Below, piece by piece: positions 54,527 to 62,716 of a stretch of 64,000 nt of DNA; the stretch's first letter is position 1; each line of letters starts with the position of its first letter. Made by a program: the position numbers and the translations under genes. The notes beneath the pieces were generated by a model, which ran no database searches, was not told where the DNA came from, and saw only the letters and a list, made by a program, of their open reading frames with translations. Source of the stretch: JAJDXO01 sp965213765 (GTDB lineage: Bacteria > Pseudomonadota > Alphaproteobacteria > Rhodospirillales > UBA2165); assembly GCA_965213765.1 (NCBI GenBank), contig OZ243926.1:62001-126000 (forward strand), given 5' to 3'.

Positions 54527-54615
54527 CTAGTACACCTTGGTTTTTGTTGTTTCGCGATCGGACTGTCGCTAACGTCGTCGGGAACATGTAGACGAATTGC
54601 TCTGGAGCGGAAACG

Positions 54616-55059
54616 ATGAGCGACAGTGTCTCGCGGGACGTCGACCACGGCGAAATTCTGCGGATGGCGGTTGAAGTGGTCTCGTCCTACGTCGGCCGCA
54701 ATCAGATCGCCGGGGACCAAATTCCCGAACTCATCAACACGGTTTACCGCTCGATGGCGGGTCTGGCGAACTCCGACAGTCACGAGGACCAGGAAGTCTC
54801 CAAGCCCGCGGTCGCCGTACGGCGCTCGATCACGCCCGACTACATCATATGTTTGGAAGACGGCAAAAAGCTGAAGATGCTCAAACGGCACCTCCGGACA
54901 ACATACGGAATGACCCCGGAGGAATATCGGGCCAAATGGAAGTTGCCGCACGACTACCCGATGGTCGCGCCCAACTATGCCAAGCAGCGTTCGGAGTTTG
55001 CCAAGAACATCGGTCTCGGCAGGAAATCCGGCCGTCCCAAATCCCGAAAAAGCGCGTAG
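54616..55059 (+). CDS. MucR/Ros-family zinc-finger transcriptional regulator
   Basis: A 147-aa regulator: N-terminal oligomerisation segment (ILRMAVEVVSSYVGRNQI ... LINTVYRSMAGL) and the prokaryotic zinc finger (SITPDYIICLEDGKKLKMLK, RHLRTTYGMTPEEYRAKW) followed by YPMVAPNYAKQRSEFAKNIGLG. MucR proteins bind AT-rich DNA and silence exopolysaccharide, motility and virulence genes in alphaproteobacteria. The IS copy lies directly upstream, so its expression may be altered in this strain. Confidence 0.92.
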   Translation: MSDSVSRDVDHGEILRMAVEVVSSYVGRNQIAGDQIPELINTVYRSMAGLANSDSHEDQEVSKPAVAVRRSITPDYIICLEDGKKLKMLKRHLRTTYGMTPEEYRAKWKLPHDYPMVAPNYAKQRSEFAKNIGLGRKSGRPKSRKSA

Positions 55060-55119
55060 ACCCAACCCGTGCTAAGGTGACGGTTCGTTTGTCGGGCTAA
55101 TTCCGCGGGACAAATATTC

Positions 55120-55893
55120 GTGAGTATCGAGGTTCGCGACATTACCAAGACATTCGGCGGCCTCACCGCGCTTCGCGATTGCTCTCTCACCGTTGAACCC
55201 GGGACAATTACCGGCCTGATTGGACCCAACGGCGCCGGCAAGACCACGCTTTTCAATATTGTCGCGGGCGCGTTTAAACCTGACTCCGGACAAATACTGT
55301 TTGAGGGGGCCGATATCACGGGCCTTGGGACCCATCTGCTGTTCCGCCGGGGTATCGTCCGTACATTTCAGGTTCCCAACGAATTCTCGCGAATGACCGT
55401 CCGGGAGAACCTGATGCTGGTTCCGTCCGGTCAGATGGGCGAGAGCCTCGCGGCCGCTTGGTTCGGCCGGCGCGCGGTGCGGCGGCAGGAAGAGGAAATC
55501 GCCGCCAAGGTGGAGGATGTTCTGGCGTTTCTCAATTTGGACCATGTCGGATCGGAACTCGCGGGCGGTCTTTCCGGCGGCCAGAAAAAACTGCTGGAGC
55601 TCGGCCGCACGATGATGACCGATGCCAAAATGGTGCTTCTCGATGAGCCCGCCGCCGGAGTCAACCGCGCGCTGCTGGTCCATCTGATCGAGGCCATTGA
55701 ACGTCTGAAGGAGGAACACGGCTACACCTTCTGCATCATCGAGCACGACATGGATCTGGTCGGGCGCCTCTGCTATCCGGTCATCGCGATGGTTCAGGGC
55801 GAGATCCTGGCATCCGGCGGCATGGAGGAAATCCGTTCCAATCAGGCGGTGGTCGAAGCCTATTTCGGAAACGCAAAAGCGGGCGAGCGATGA
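55120..55893 (+). CDS. livG: Branched-chain amino-acid ABC transporter, ATP-binding protein LivG type
   Basis: A 257-aa ATPase: Walker A GPNGAGKTTLFNIV, signature LSGGQKKLLELGRTMM, Walker B MVLLDEPAAGV, and the LivG-type C-terminus (MVQGEILASGG ... VVEAYFG). With LivF it powers the HAAT-type importer encoded here. The stop overlaps livF by four bases. Confidence 0.93.
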   Translation: MSIEVRDITKTFGGLTALRDCSLTVEPGTITGLIGPNGAGKTTLFNIVAGAFKPDSGQILFEGADITGLGTHLLFRRGIVRTFQVPNEFSRMTVRENLMLVPSGQMGESLAAAWFGRRAVRRQEEEIAAKVEDVLAFLNLDHVGSELAGGLSGGQKKLLELGRTMMTDAKMVLLDEPAAGVNRALLVHLIEAIERLKEEHGYTFCIIEHDMDLVGRLCYPVIAMVQGEILASGGMEEIRSNQAVVEAYFGNAKAGER

Positions 55894-56597
55894 CGGTGGT
55901 CCTGGAGGTTGCCGATGTCCGCGGCGGCTATGGCGGCGCCGACATTCTCAACGGAACCGATCTCAAGCTCGCCGAAGGGGAAATTGTCGTCATCATCGGT
56001 CCGAACGGGGCCGGTAAATCCACCCTCATGAAAGCGGTCTTCGGGCTGGCCGTGATCCGATCCGGCAGCGTCTCTTTTTTCGGCCGAACCATCACCGGCA
56101 TGAGGGCGGACCAAGTCGCCAAACTGGGAGTGAGTTACGTGCCGCAGGAACGCAATGTCTTTGCCTCTCTGACGGTAAACGAGAACCTGGAGATGGGTGC
56201 TTATCTCCGGGACGATGATTTCGGACCGCAGATCGAACGGATCTACGAGCTTTTTCCGCCCCTCAAGGAACGCCGCCGGCAACAGGCCGGTACGCTGTCG
56301 GGCGGCGAACGGCAGATGCTTGCCATGGGCCGGGCGCTGATGCTCGATCCGAAACTCCTGCTGTTGGATGAGCCGACGGCGGCGCTCTCGCCCCGCTATG
56401 CCGCCGAGACCTTTGAGCGGATCAGGGAAATCAACGCTCTCGGCATCACTATTCTGATGGTTGAGCAGAATGCCCGTCAGGCGTTGGAGCATGCCGACCG
56501 CGGTATCGTGCTGGTGATGGGCGAAAACCGGTTTGAGGCGCCGGGACCGGAACTACTGGCCAACCGGGAGGTGGCCGAAATGTATTTGGGGGGATGA
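55890..56597 (+). CDS. livF: Branched-chain amino-acid ABC transporter, ATP-binding protein LivF type
   Basis: A 235-aa ATPase: Walker A GPNGAGKSTLMKAV, the LivF Q-loop YVPQERNVFASLTV, signature LSGGERQMLAMGRALM, Walker B LLLLDEPTAALSP and the end NREVAEMYLGG. Overlaps livG; livH begins six bases later. Confidence 0.93.
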   Translation: MTVVLEVADVRGGYGGADILNGTDLKLAEGEIVVIIGPNGAGKSTLMKAVFGLAVIRSGSVSFFGRTITGMRADQVAKLGVSYVPQERNVFASLTVNENLEMGAYLRDDDFGPQIERIYELFPPLKERRRQQAGTLSGGERQMLAMGRALMLDPKLLLLDEPTAALSPRYAAETFERIREINALGITILMVEQNARQALEHADRGIVLVMGENRFEAPGPELLANREVAEMYLGG

Positions 56598-56603
56598 GCG
56601 AAA

Positions 56604-57464
56604 TTGACCGATCTCCTTCAGCTCCTGGTCTTTGGGATCGTGTTCGGCAGTATCCTGACCCTCGGCGCCATCGGCGTGTCGTTGATCTTCGGGATCCTCC
56701 GGTTCGCGCATTTCGCGCATGGCGACATGATGACGGTCGGCGCCTACTTCGCCCTGATTTTCGTCGCGCAGATAGGCTGGCCCATCTACCTGGCGCTGCC
56801 GGCGGCGATGATCGGCGCGGCAATTCTCGCTATCCTGATCGACCAATCGGTTTACCGGAGATTACGGCGCACCGCGCCGGTGATCCTGTTGATTTCGTCC
56901 TTTGGCATGGCGCTGCTGCTCCGTGCCGCGGTGCAACTCATCTGGGGCACCGACAACCAAGTCTATCAGCCGGGTATCAACGTGCCTTACGTGGTCTTCG
57001 ATATCCGCATCAAGCCGGACCATCTGGTGATCGTCGGCGCCTCCGTCATCTTGGTGTTCGCGTTCCATCTGTTCCTCAAGATGACGCGCATGGGCAAAGC
57101 CATGCGGGCTATGAGCGACAACGTCGATCTCGCACGGGTCAGCGGCATCGACAGCGAGCGGGTGGTGATTTGGACCTGGGTCATCGGCGGCTCGCTGGCC
57201 GCGGCAGCGGGCGTTCTGTTGGCGCTCGATACGCGGCTCAATCCACAGCTTGGCTGGAACGTCCTGCTCCCCATCTTCGCGGCGACCATCGTCGGCGGCA
57301 TCGGCCGGGTCTACGGCGCGATTGCCGGCGGCATGTTCATCGGCATCGCGACCGAACTCTCCACGGCGGTCATCCTGCCGGCCTATAAGCCGGCGGTGGC
57401 GTTCACCCTGATGGTGCTGGTGCTGATATTGCGGCCCCGGGGATTGGTGAGGGGCATGAACTGA
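56604..57464 (+). CDS. livH: Branched-chain amino-acid ABC transporter permease LivH type
   Basis: A 286-aa permease with about eight membrane helices. Family segments are GVSLIFGILRFAHFAHGDMM, KAMRAMSDNVDLARVSGID and GGIGRVYGAIAGGMFIGIAT. TTG start at 56604 with a G-rich tract upstream. It joins livM with the stop and start sharing a base. Confidence 0.92.
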   Translation: MTDLLQLLVFGIVFGSILTLGAIGVSLIFGILRFAHFAHGDMMTVGAYFALIFVAQIGWPIYLALPAAMIGAAILAILIDQSVYRRLRRTAPVILLISSFGMALLLRAAVQLIWGTDNQVYQPGINVPYVVFDIRIKPDHLVIVGASVILVFAFHLFLKMTRMGKAMRAMSDNVDLARVSGIDSERVVIWTWVIGGSLAAAAGVLLALDTRLNPQLGWNVLLPIFAATIVGGIGRVYGAIAGGMFIGIATELSTAVILPAYKPAVAFTLMVLVLILRPRGLVRGMN

Positions 57465-58396
57465 TGGAACTCGGCGGCATCACCGACTACGGCTTGTTTT
57501 TTCTGAGTTTTGTCGGGATCTATGCCCTTCTCAGCCTCGGGCTAAATCTGCAATGGGGCCTTACGGGTCAGTTCAATATCGGCATCGCCGGCTTTTTCGC
57601 TGTCGGTGCCTATACCAGTGCCATCCTGACCACGGCGCCGAGCCCCCATTATCTCGGCGGCTTCGGCATGCCCCTGGTCGTCGGGTTCATCATTGCCATG
57701 GTGCTTGCCGGGTTGGTCGCCGTGCTGGTTGGCTTGCTGACGGTCCGCCTGAGAACCGACTATCTGGCCATCGCCACCATCGGTATCGCCGAGATCATTC
57801 GTTTGGTGCTGAAAAACGAGGAATGGCTGACCAACGGGGTCCGGGGCATCCCCGGAATCCCCCGCCCCTTCGCCGAGACCCTCGGGCTGAGCGATGCGGT
57901 GTTCCTGCTGGTGGTCGTGGTGCTGATCCTGATTGTCTACCTCGCGCTCGAGGCGGCGCGGCGCTCCCCGTGGGGGCGGGTGTTGCGGGCCATCCGCGAG
58001 AACGAGGACGGCGTACGCGCAGCCGGCAAACACATCGAGCGGTTCCGCCTCGAAGCGTTTGTCGTCGGTTCCATGATCATGGGCCTTGGCGGCGCCCTTT
58101 TTGCTCACTTCGTCGGCTTTATCAGTCCCGAGGCCTTCACGCCGGAATTCGCAACCTTCCTTGTCTGGGTGATGCTGATCGCCGGCGGCAGCGGCAACAA
58201 TAAGGGCGCGGTCCTCGGGGCATTGATCATCTGGCTGGTCTGGACCGGCACCGAGTTTCTCACCAGCATGGCGCCGCCCGAATACGTGACCCAGGCCAGC
58301 GCCCTCAGGCTCTTGATGATCGGGATATTGGTGCAGGTGATCCTGTTGGTTCGGCCGGACGGTCTGTTGCCCGAAGAGACCACCGAGGGCAAATAG
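57464..58396 (+). CDS. livM: Branched-chain amino-acid ABC transporter permease LivM type
   Basis: A 310-aa permease with about nine membrane helices: LSLGLNLQWGLTGQFNIGIA, TVRLRTDYLAIATIGIAEIIR, the EAA-like loop RSPWGRVLRAIRENEDGVRAAGK and GGSGNNKGAVLGALIIW. Last gene of the plus-strand livGFHM operon. Confidence 0.93.
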   Translation: MELGGITDYGLFFLSFVGIYALLSLGLNLQWGLTGQFNIGIAGFFAVGAYTSAILTTAPSPHYLGGFGMPLVVGFIIAMVLAGLVAVLVGLLTVRLRTDYLAIATIGIAEIIRLVLKNEEWLTNGVRGIPGIPRPFAETLGLSDAVFLLVVVVLILIVYLALEAARRSPWGRVLRAIRENEDGVRAAGKHIERFRLEAFVVGSMIMGLGGALFAHFVGFISPEAFTPEFATFLVWVMLIAGGSGNNKGAVLGALIIWLVWTGTEFLTSMAPPEYVTQASALRLLMIGILVQVILLVRPDGLLPEETTEGK

Positions 58397-58410
58397 CCGC
58401 CGCCAATACA

Positions 58411-58438
58411 AAAGCGGCCCGCCGAAGCGGACCGCTTT
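58411..58438. terminator. Bidirectional terminator between livM and livK
   Basis: AAAGCGG-CC ... GG-CCGCTTT forms a hairpin of about nine pairs with one internal mismatch. Both sides end in T/A-rich sequence (CTTTCATTGTT on plus; CTTTTGTATTGG on minus). It lies between the convergent livM and substrate-binding-protein genes. Confidence 0.7.
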
Positions 58439-58459
58439 CATTGTTCACCTGTCAGGTAT

Positions 58460-59665
58460 TTATTTGGGCTCGAACACCCGCTTTGTGACGATCTTGCCGC
58501 CTTCCACTTCCCAGTGGCCGTAGGTGCCTGCAACGTCGCCGTTCTTGTCGAAGTTCTGGGGCCCGGAGGCGCCGACATAGTCGATATCCTCGCCCGCCTT
58601 AATGGCCTTCACCGCCTCGGCGAACTGACCCGGGCCCAACTGCTTGCCGGGCGGGTTGGCGACCGAGCGCAGTGCATCGCGGATCGCCTTGGGATCGTTC
58701 TTGCCCGCCTTGACGGCCGCGAGACCAGCAAGAATCGTGGCGTCATACGCGCTATCGATGAACGGCCGCGGCGGCAGTTCTCCGTACTTCTTCTCATACA
58801 TTTTCCGGAAGTTGTCTTGGGCCGCACCCTTGGATTCGGGAGCCGTGGCGTAGGTGCCGTTGAGGAACCGGGCGCCGATCGCCTCGATCAGCTTTTCGTG
58901 CTTCATCCCGTCGGTGAAGATGAACTTATCGAAGAAGCCGCCTTCGAGGCTCTGCTTGAGGATCGAAATGCCGTCTTCGGGATAGGCGATCAACAGCAAG
59001 CGCTCCGGCTTGCCCTTCGCCGCTTTCTGAAGTTCGCCCCGGTAGGATGCCTGTTTCTCCTCATAGGCGATGGACTCGACAACTTTGCCCTTGAAGCTCT
59101 TCGAGAACGTCTCGGCCAGGCCTTTGCCGTAGTCATTGTTGACGTAGATGATGCTGACCGATTTCAAGTTCTTCTCGGCTGCCACTTGGGCCAGCGCGAG
59201 GCCTTGCACGGCGTCCGTCGGAACGGTCCGGAACAGGAAGTCATCATCGGTCAGGCCGGTAATTACCGGCGACGTAGAGGCGCTCGATATTTGCGGCACG
59301 CCCGACTTGCTGGTGACCGAACTGGAGATCGGAATGGTGACGCCGCTGGACAATGCGCCGATTACCGCGTGGACCTTTTCCACGGACACCAATCGCTTGG
59401 CCGCGTCGACACCGGCCTGCGGCGAAGTTTGGGTGTCGCCGACGCTGAGCGCCACCTGGTCGCCATTGACGCCGCCCGCGGCATTCATTTCATCAACGGC
59501 CAGTTTGACGCCGTTGAGCGAGGCGCCGCCATAGGCCTGCAGGCCGCCAGTCATGGGCATGAGCGCGCCCAGTTTCAGTCCCTCGGCCTGGGCTTGGGTT
59601 GCCGGTCCCGCAGCCACCGTAACGGCAACCAACGCGATACCGGCCATGCGTGAGATTTGAACCAT
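58460..59665 (-). CDS. livK: Branched-chain amino-acid ABC transporter substrate-binding protein (LivK type)
   Basis: A 401-aa periplasmic binding protein (Peripla_BP_6): signal peptide MVQISRMAGIALVAVTVAAG..AQA, then LKLGALMPMTGGLQAYGGAS, ISSASTSPVITGLTDDDFLF and the C-terminal GASGPQNFDKNGDV. AGGAGG lies four bases before ATG 59665, deciding the start over the 9-codon longer frame. It is transcribed separately, toward livGFHM, so receptor and membrane parts can be expressed at different levels. Confidence 0.92.
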   Translation of the reverse strand: MVQISRMAGIALVAVTVAAGPATQAQAEGLKLGALMPMTGGLQAYGGASLNGVKLAVDEMNAAGGVNGDQVALSVGDTQTSPQAGVDAAKRLVSVEKVHAVIGALSSGVTIPISSSVTSKSGVPQISSASTSPVITGLTDDDFLFRTVPTDAVQGLALAQVAAEKNLKSVSIIYVNNDYGKGLAETFSKSFKGKVVESIAYEEKQASYRGELQKAAKGKPERLLLIAYPEDGISILKQSLEGGFFDKFIFTDGMKHEKLIEAIGARFLNGTYATAPESKGAAQDNFRKMYEKKYGELPPRPFIDSAYDATILAGLAAVKAGKNDPKAIRDALRSVANPPGKQLGPGQFAEAVKAIKAGEDIDYVGASGPQNFDKNGDVAGTYGHWEVEGGKIVTKRVFEPK

Positions 59666-60054
59666 GTTTCCTCCTATTGATTCAGGGGTCATGACGGAAA
59701 AACTTTACTCGGGGCGAGAAGGGGGTGCAACGCCCGACAATGGCCTCCGCCCAAATTATAGGCTCCCGGTACGGCCCGGTACGGCCCGATACAAATTGTC
59801 ATCGCGGTCCCGGTCCGGGATATGGGATCGGCGGCGCGGACTTTAGCGAAATTCCCCCGGATGACAAACTTGAACGGAACTTCGCCCAGCGAGGCGGCCG
59901 ATGGTCCCATCCAATGCCTGCGGCAGTGGTGTCTTGACACATGATCAACCGCCGTGGTCATTGGCTGCTCATCAGGTAGCAAATAAATCTACCGTTTCAC
60001 CGATGCGGGGCAAATCCGCGTCATTGACGATCACGGAAGAGGACCAGAGAAAAA
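59666..60054. other. Intergenic stretch between livK and metY with repeats and hairpins
   Basis: No gene. At 59766-59790 a 10-bp unit (CGGTACGGCC) is repeated about 2.5 times. At 59934 TTGACA could be a -35 box for metY, with no good -10. Two hairpins precede metY: GGTAG...CTACC (59977-59995) and GATGCGG...CCGCGTC (60003-60023). They could form a regulatory leader, but no known SAM or SAH riboswitch core was recognised. Confidence 0.4.
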
Positions 60055-61347
60055 ATGGCCGCAGACATTACCAATCCAGAAACCATCGTCCTGCACGGCG
60101 GATACCGCAATGATCCGGTGACCGGCGCGGTCGCGGTACCGATCTATCAGACCACCTCCTACCAGTTCAATGACGCCCAGCACGCGGAGAACCTGTTCGC
60201 GCTGAAGGAACTCGGGAACATCTACACCCGAATCATGAACCCGACGGCCGATGTGCTGGAGCAGCGTCTTGCCCTGCTCGAAGGCGGGGCCGCGGCGCTT
60301 GCACTGGGTTCAGGCCAGGCGGCGTCCATGTTCGCGGTCATGAACCTTTGCCGCTCCGGTGACAACTTCGTCAGTTCCACGGACCTGTATGGGGGCACAT
60401 GGAACCTGTTCGCAAATACCCTCAAGGATTTTGGCGTCGAGGCCCGCTTCGTCGACCCGGCCGATCCGGAGAATTTCGCCAAGGCGACGGACGACAGGAC
60501 CCGGTGCTATTACGCCGAGACGCTGCCCAATCCGAAGCTCAACGTCTTCCCCATCAAGGAAGTGGCCGATATCGGCCGCGGGCTTGGCGTTCCGTTGATT
60601 ATGGACAACACGGCCTGCCCCATCATCTGCCGCCCCTTCGATCATGGCGCCGCGGTGGTGATGTACTCGACCACCAAGTATCTCGGCGGTCACGGGACGT
60701 CCATCGGCGGGGTGCTCATCGATGGCGGCAACTTCGACTGGGAGGCCCACAAGGAGCGCTTCCCCACCCTCAACGAACCGGATCCGAGCTATCACGGCGC
60801 GGTCTGGACGGAGGCGGTCAAGCCACTCGGGCCGATTGCCTTTATTCTGCGCGCCCGGGTCGTCCTGCTTCGCGACGTCGGCGCCGCGCCCAGTCCGTTC
60901 AACTCCTTCCAGACCATTCAAGGGCTGGAGACGCTGCCGCTCAGGATGCGCGCCCATTGCGGGAACGCGGTCAGGGTTGCCGATTACTTGGCTGGACACG
61001 ACAAGGTCGAGACGGTGATCTATCCGAACCAGCAGGACGGTGAAATGCGCCGCCGCGCGGATGCCTACATGGATGGCGGCTATGGCGCGCTGGTCGGGTT
61101 CGAGCTCGCCGGCGGCAAGGAGGCCGGGGCCAAGTTCATCGATGCCCTGAACATGTTCTACCATGTGGCCAATATCGGGGATGCGCGTTCCCTCGCTATC
61201 CATCCCGCGACCACCACCCACTCGCAGCTCAGCGCCGAGGAGCAGGAGCAGACCGGCGTGACGCCCGGCTATGTGCGCCTGTCGATCGGAATCGAGCACA
61301 TCGACGACATAATCGCCGATCTCGACCAGGCGTTGGCGGCAACCTGA
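60055..61347 (+). CDS. metY: O-acetylhomoserine sulfhydrylase
   Basis: A 430-aa Cys/Met-metabolism PLP enzyme: ETIVLHGGYRNDPVTGAVAVPIYQTTSYQF, IYTRIMNPTADVLEQR, GSGQAASM, and the PLP lysine in MYSTTKYLGGHGTSIGG; it ends AEEQEQTGVTPGYVRLSIGIEH. It makes homocysteine (or methionine) from O-acetylhomoserine and sulfide. GAGGACCAGAGAAAA precedes the ATG. hemB follows by 14 bp, possibly in the same transcript. Confidence 0.93.
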   Translation: MAADITNPETIVLHGGYRNDPVTGAVAVPIYQTTSYQFNDAQHAENLFALKELGNIYTRIMNPTADVLEQRLALLEGGAAALALGSGQAASMFAVMNLCRSGDNFVSSTDLYGGTWNLFANTLKDFGVEARFVDPADPENFAKATDDRTRCYYAETLPNPKLNVFPIKEVADIGRGLGVPLIMDNTACPIICRPFDHGAAVVMYSTTKYLGGHGTSIGGVLIDGGNFDWEAHKERFPTLNEPDPSYHGAVWTEAVKPLGPIAFILRARVVLLRDVGAAPSPFNSFQTIQGLETLPLRMRAHCGNAVRVADYLAGHDKVETVIYPNQQDGEMRRRADAYMDGGYGALVGFELAGGKEAGAKFIDALNMFYHVANIGDARSLAIHPATTTHSQLSAEEQEQTGVTPGYVRLSIGIEHIDDIIADLDQALAAT

Positions 61348-61361
61348 TCCGGTCCCGTCCA

Positions 61362-62360
61362 ATGATCGTTCCCGGCAGTTTTCCGACCACCCGGCTCCGC
61401 CGCAACCGGCGCGACGATTGGAATCGCCGCCTGGTCGCCGAGAGCCGGTTGGGGCCCGAGGACCTCATCCTTCCGGTATTCGTCGTCGAGGGAGAAAACA
61501 AGCGTGAGCCCGTCGCCTCCATGCCGGGGGTCGACCGGTTGTCCTGCGATGTGCTGTCGGACGCCGTCGGTGAAGCATCGGATCTCCGGATCCCGGCGAT
61601 CGCCATATTCCCCGAGGTGGATCCCGCGCTGAAGACGCCGGACGCGGCCGAGGCGGTCAACCCTGAGAACCTGGTCTGCCGGGCCATCCGGGCGGTGAAG
61701 TCGCAGTACCCGGACATGGGCATCGTTTGTGACGCGGCCCTCGATCCGTTCAATAGCGATGGTCACGACGGCATTGTCCGCGATGGGGAAATCCTCAATG
61801 ACGAATCCGTCGAGGTGCTGTGTCGCCAGTCCGTCATCCAGGCCGACGCCGGCTGCGAGGTGATCGCGCCGTCGGACATGATGGACGGCCGTGTGGGCGC
61901 GATCCGCAAGGCCCTTGACGAAGACGGGCATGAGGGCGTGCGGATTATGTCCTATGCGGCGAAATACGCCTCGGCGTTTTACGGGCCGTTCCGCGACGCC
62001 ATCGGGTCCAAGGCGGCCCTGAAAGGCGACAAGAAGACCTACCAGATGGACCCGGCCAATACCGATGAGGCTATTCGCGAGGTCGCCCTGGACCTGGCCG
62101 AGGGGGCCGACATGGTCATGGTCAAGCCCGGGTTGCCCTATCTGGATATCGTCAGACGGGTGAAAACCGAGTTTGGGGTCCCGACATTTGCCTATCAGGT
62201 GTCAGGCGAGTACGCGATGTTGAAAGGCGCGGTTCAGAACGGCTGGCTGGACAATGACAAGGTGGTGTTGGAAAGCCTGATGGCGTTCAAGCGTGCGGGT
62301 GCCGACGGTGTCCTCACCTACCTGGCCGTTGAGGCGGCGAAGCTTCTGAAATCCGGTTAG
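61362..62360 (+). CDS. hemB: Porphobilinogen synthase
   Basis: A 332-aa delta-aminolevulinate dehydratase: RLRRNRRDDWNRRLVAES, LILPVFVVEG, and Schiff-base lysines in SYAAKYASAFYGPFRDA and MVMVKPGLPYLDI. The metal region reads CDAALDPFNSDGHDG, with aspartates in place of the zinc cysteines, the Mg2+-type found in alphaproteobacteria. The TAG stop takes its G from the first base of the adjacent repeat element. Confidence 0.95.
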   Translation: MIVPGSFPTTRLRRNRRDDWNRRLVAESRLGPEDLILPVFVVEGENKREPVASMPGVDRLSCDVLSDAVGEASDLRIPAIAIFPEVDPALKTPDAAEAVNPENLVCRAIRAVKSQYPDMGIVCDAALDPFNSDGHDGIVRDGEILNDESVEVLCRQSVIQADAGCEVIAPSDMMDGRVGAIRKALDEDGHEGVRIMSYAAKYASAFYGPFRDAIGSKAALKGDKKTYQMDPANTDEAIREVALDLAEGADMVMVKPGLPYLDIVRRVKTEFGVPTFAYQVSGEYAMLKGAVQNGWLDNDKVVLESLMAFKRAGADGVLTYLAVEAAKLLKSG

Positions 62361-62500
62361 GGTCTGTACTCAATTAGGGGATTCTCCTTTTTGCGCCCTC
62401 TCATCCTGCCCCTCTCTCCCCGGAAGGGAGCGCGGGACCTTGTGCCGCGCCGTCCTCATCGCCGCAACGCTCCCATGGCGGCTCAATCGAGTCCGGACCC
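62360..62500. repeat. Short TA-flanked repeat element, uninterrupted copy B (141 bp)
   Basis: Flanked by TA on both sides (62358-62359, 62501-62502). The ends are imperfect inverted repeats: GGGTCTGTACTCAATT and, reverse-complemented, GGGTCCGGACTCGATT. The middle carries a CTCCCCGGAAGGGAG-type small hairpin. There is no coding potential, so it is a MITE or other non-autonomous element. A second copy, split by an IS110 element, lies at 19723-21200. Confidence 0.75.
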
Positions 62501-62502
62501 TA

Positions 62503-62716
62503 GTTCCCGGTTTTGGCGTTCGGCAGTCGCTCGGCGTCGGACACGGCCATTTAATTCCCGTCCAACTGAAATTCCGTCGGCGCACACCATGGCGCGCTCC
62601 ATCGCGCACCAAACGGTCCGGCTTCGCGGGTTTGTGGTCTCCGACGAGCCACACGTTGTAACATACCGGGCTTGGAAGCGATTTCGTCAAGTGTCCCTCG
62701 GTGATTTTGGTTGCGG
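62503..62716. other. Stretch between the repeat element and the acylase gene
   Basis: 214 bp without a supported gene. A plausible promoter for the acylase gene should lie here but no clear -35/-10 pair was found. Several minus-strand frames are open without coding-like features. Confidence 0.4.

Noticed and set aside
59934..60054. SAM-II or SAH riboswitch before metY
   Set aside because: Hairpins exist but the conserved core and pseudoknot strands could not be aligned; kept only as an unclassified leader.
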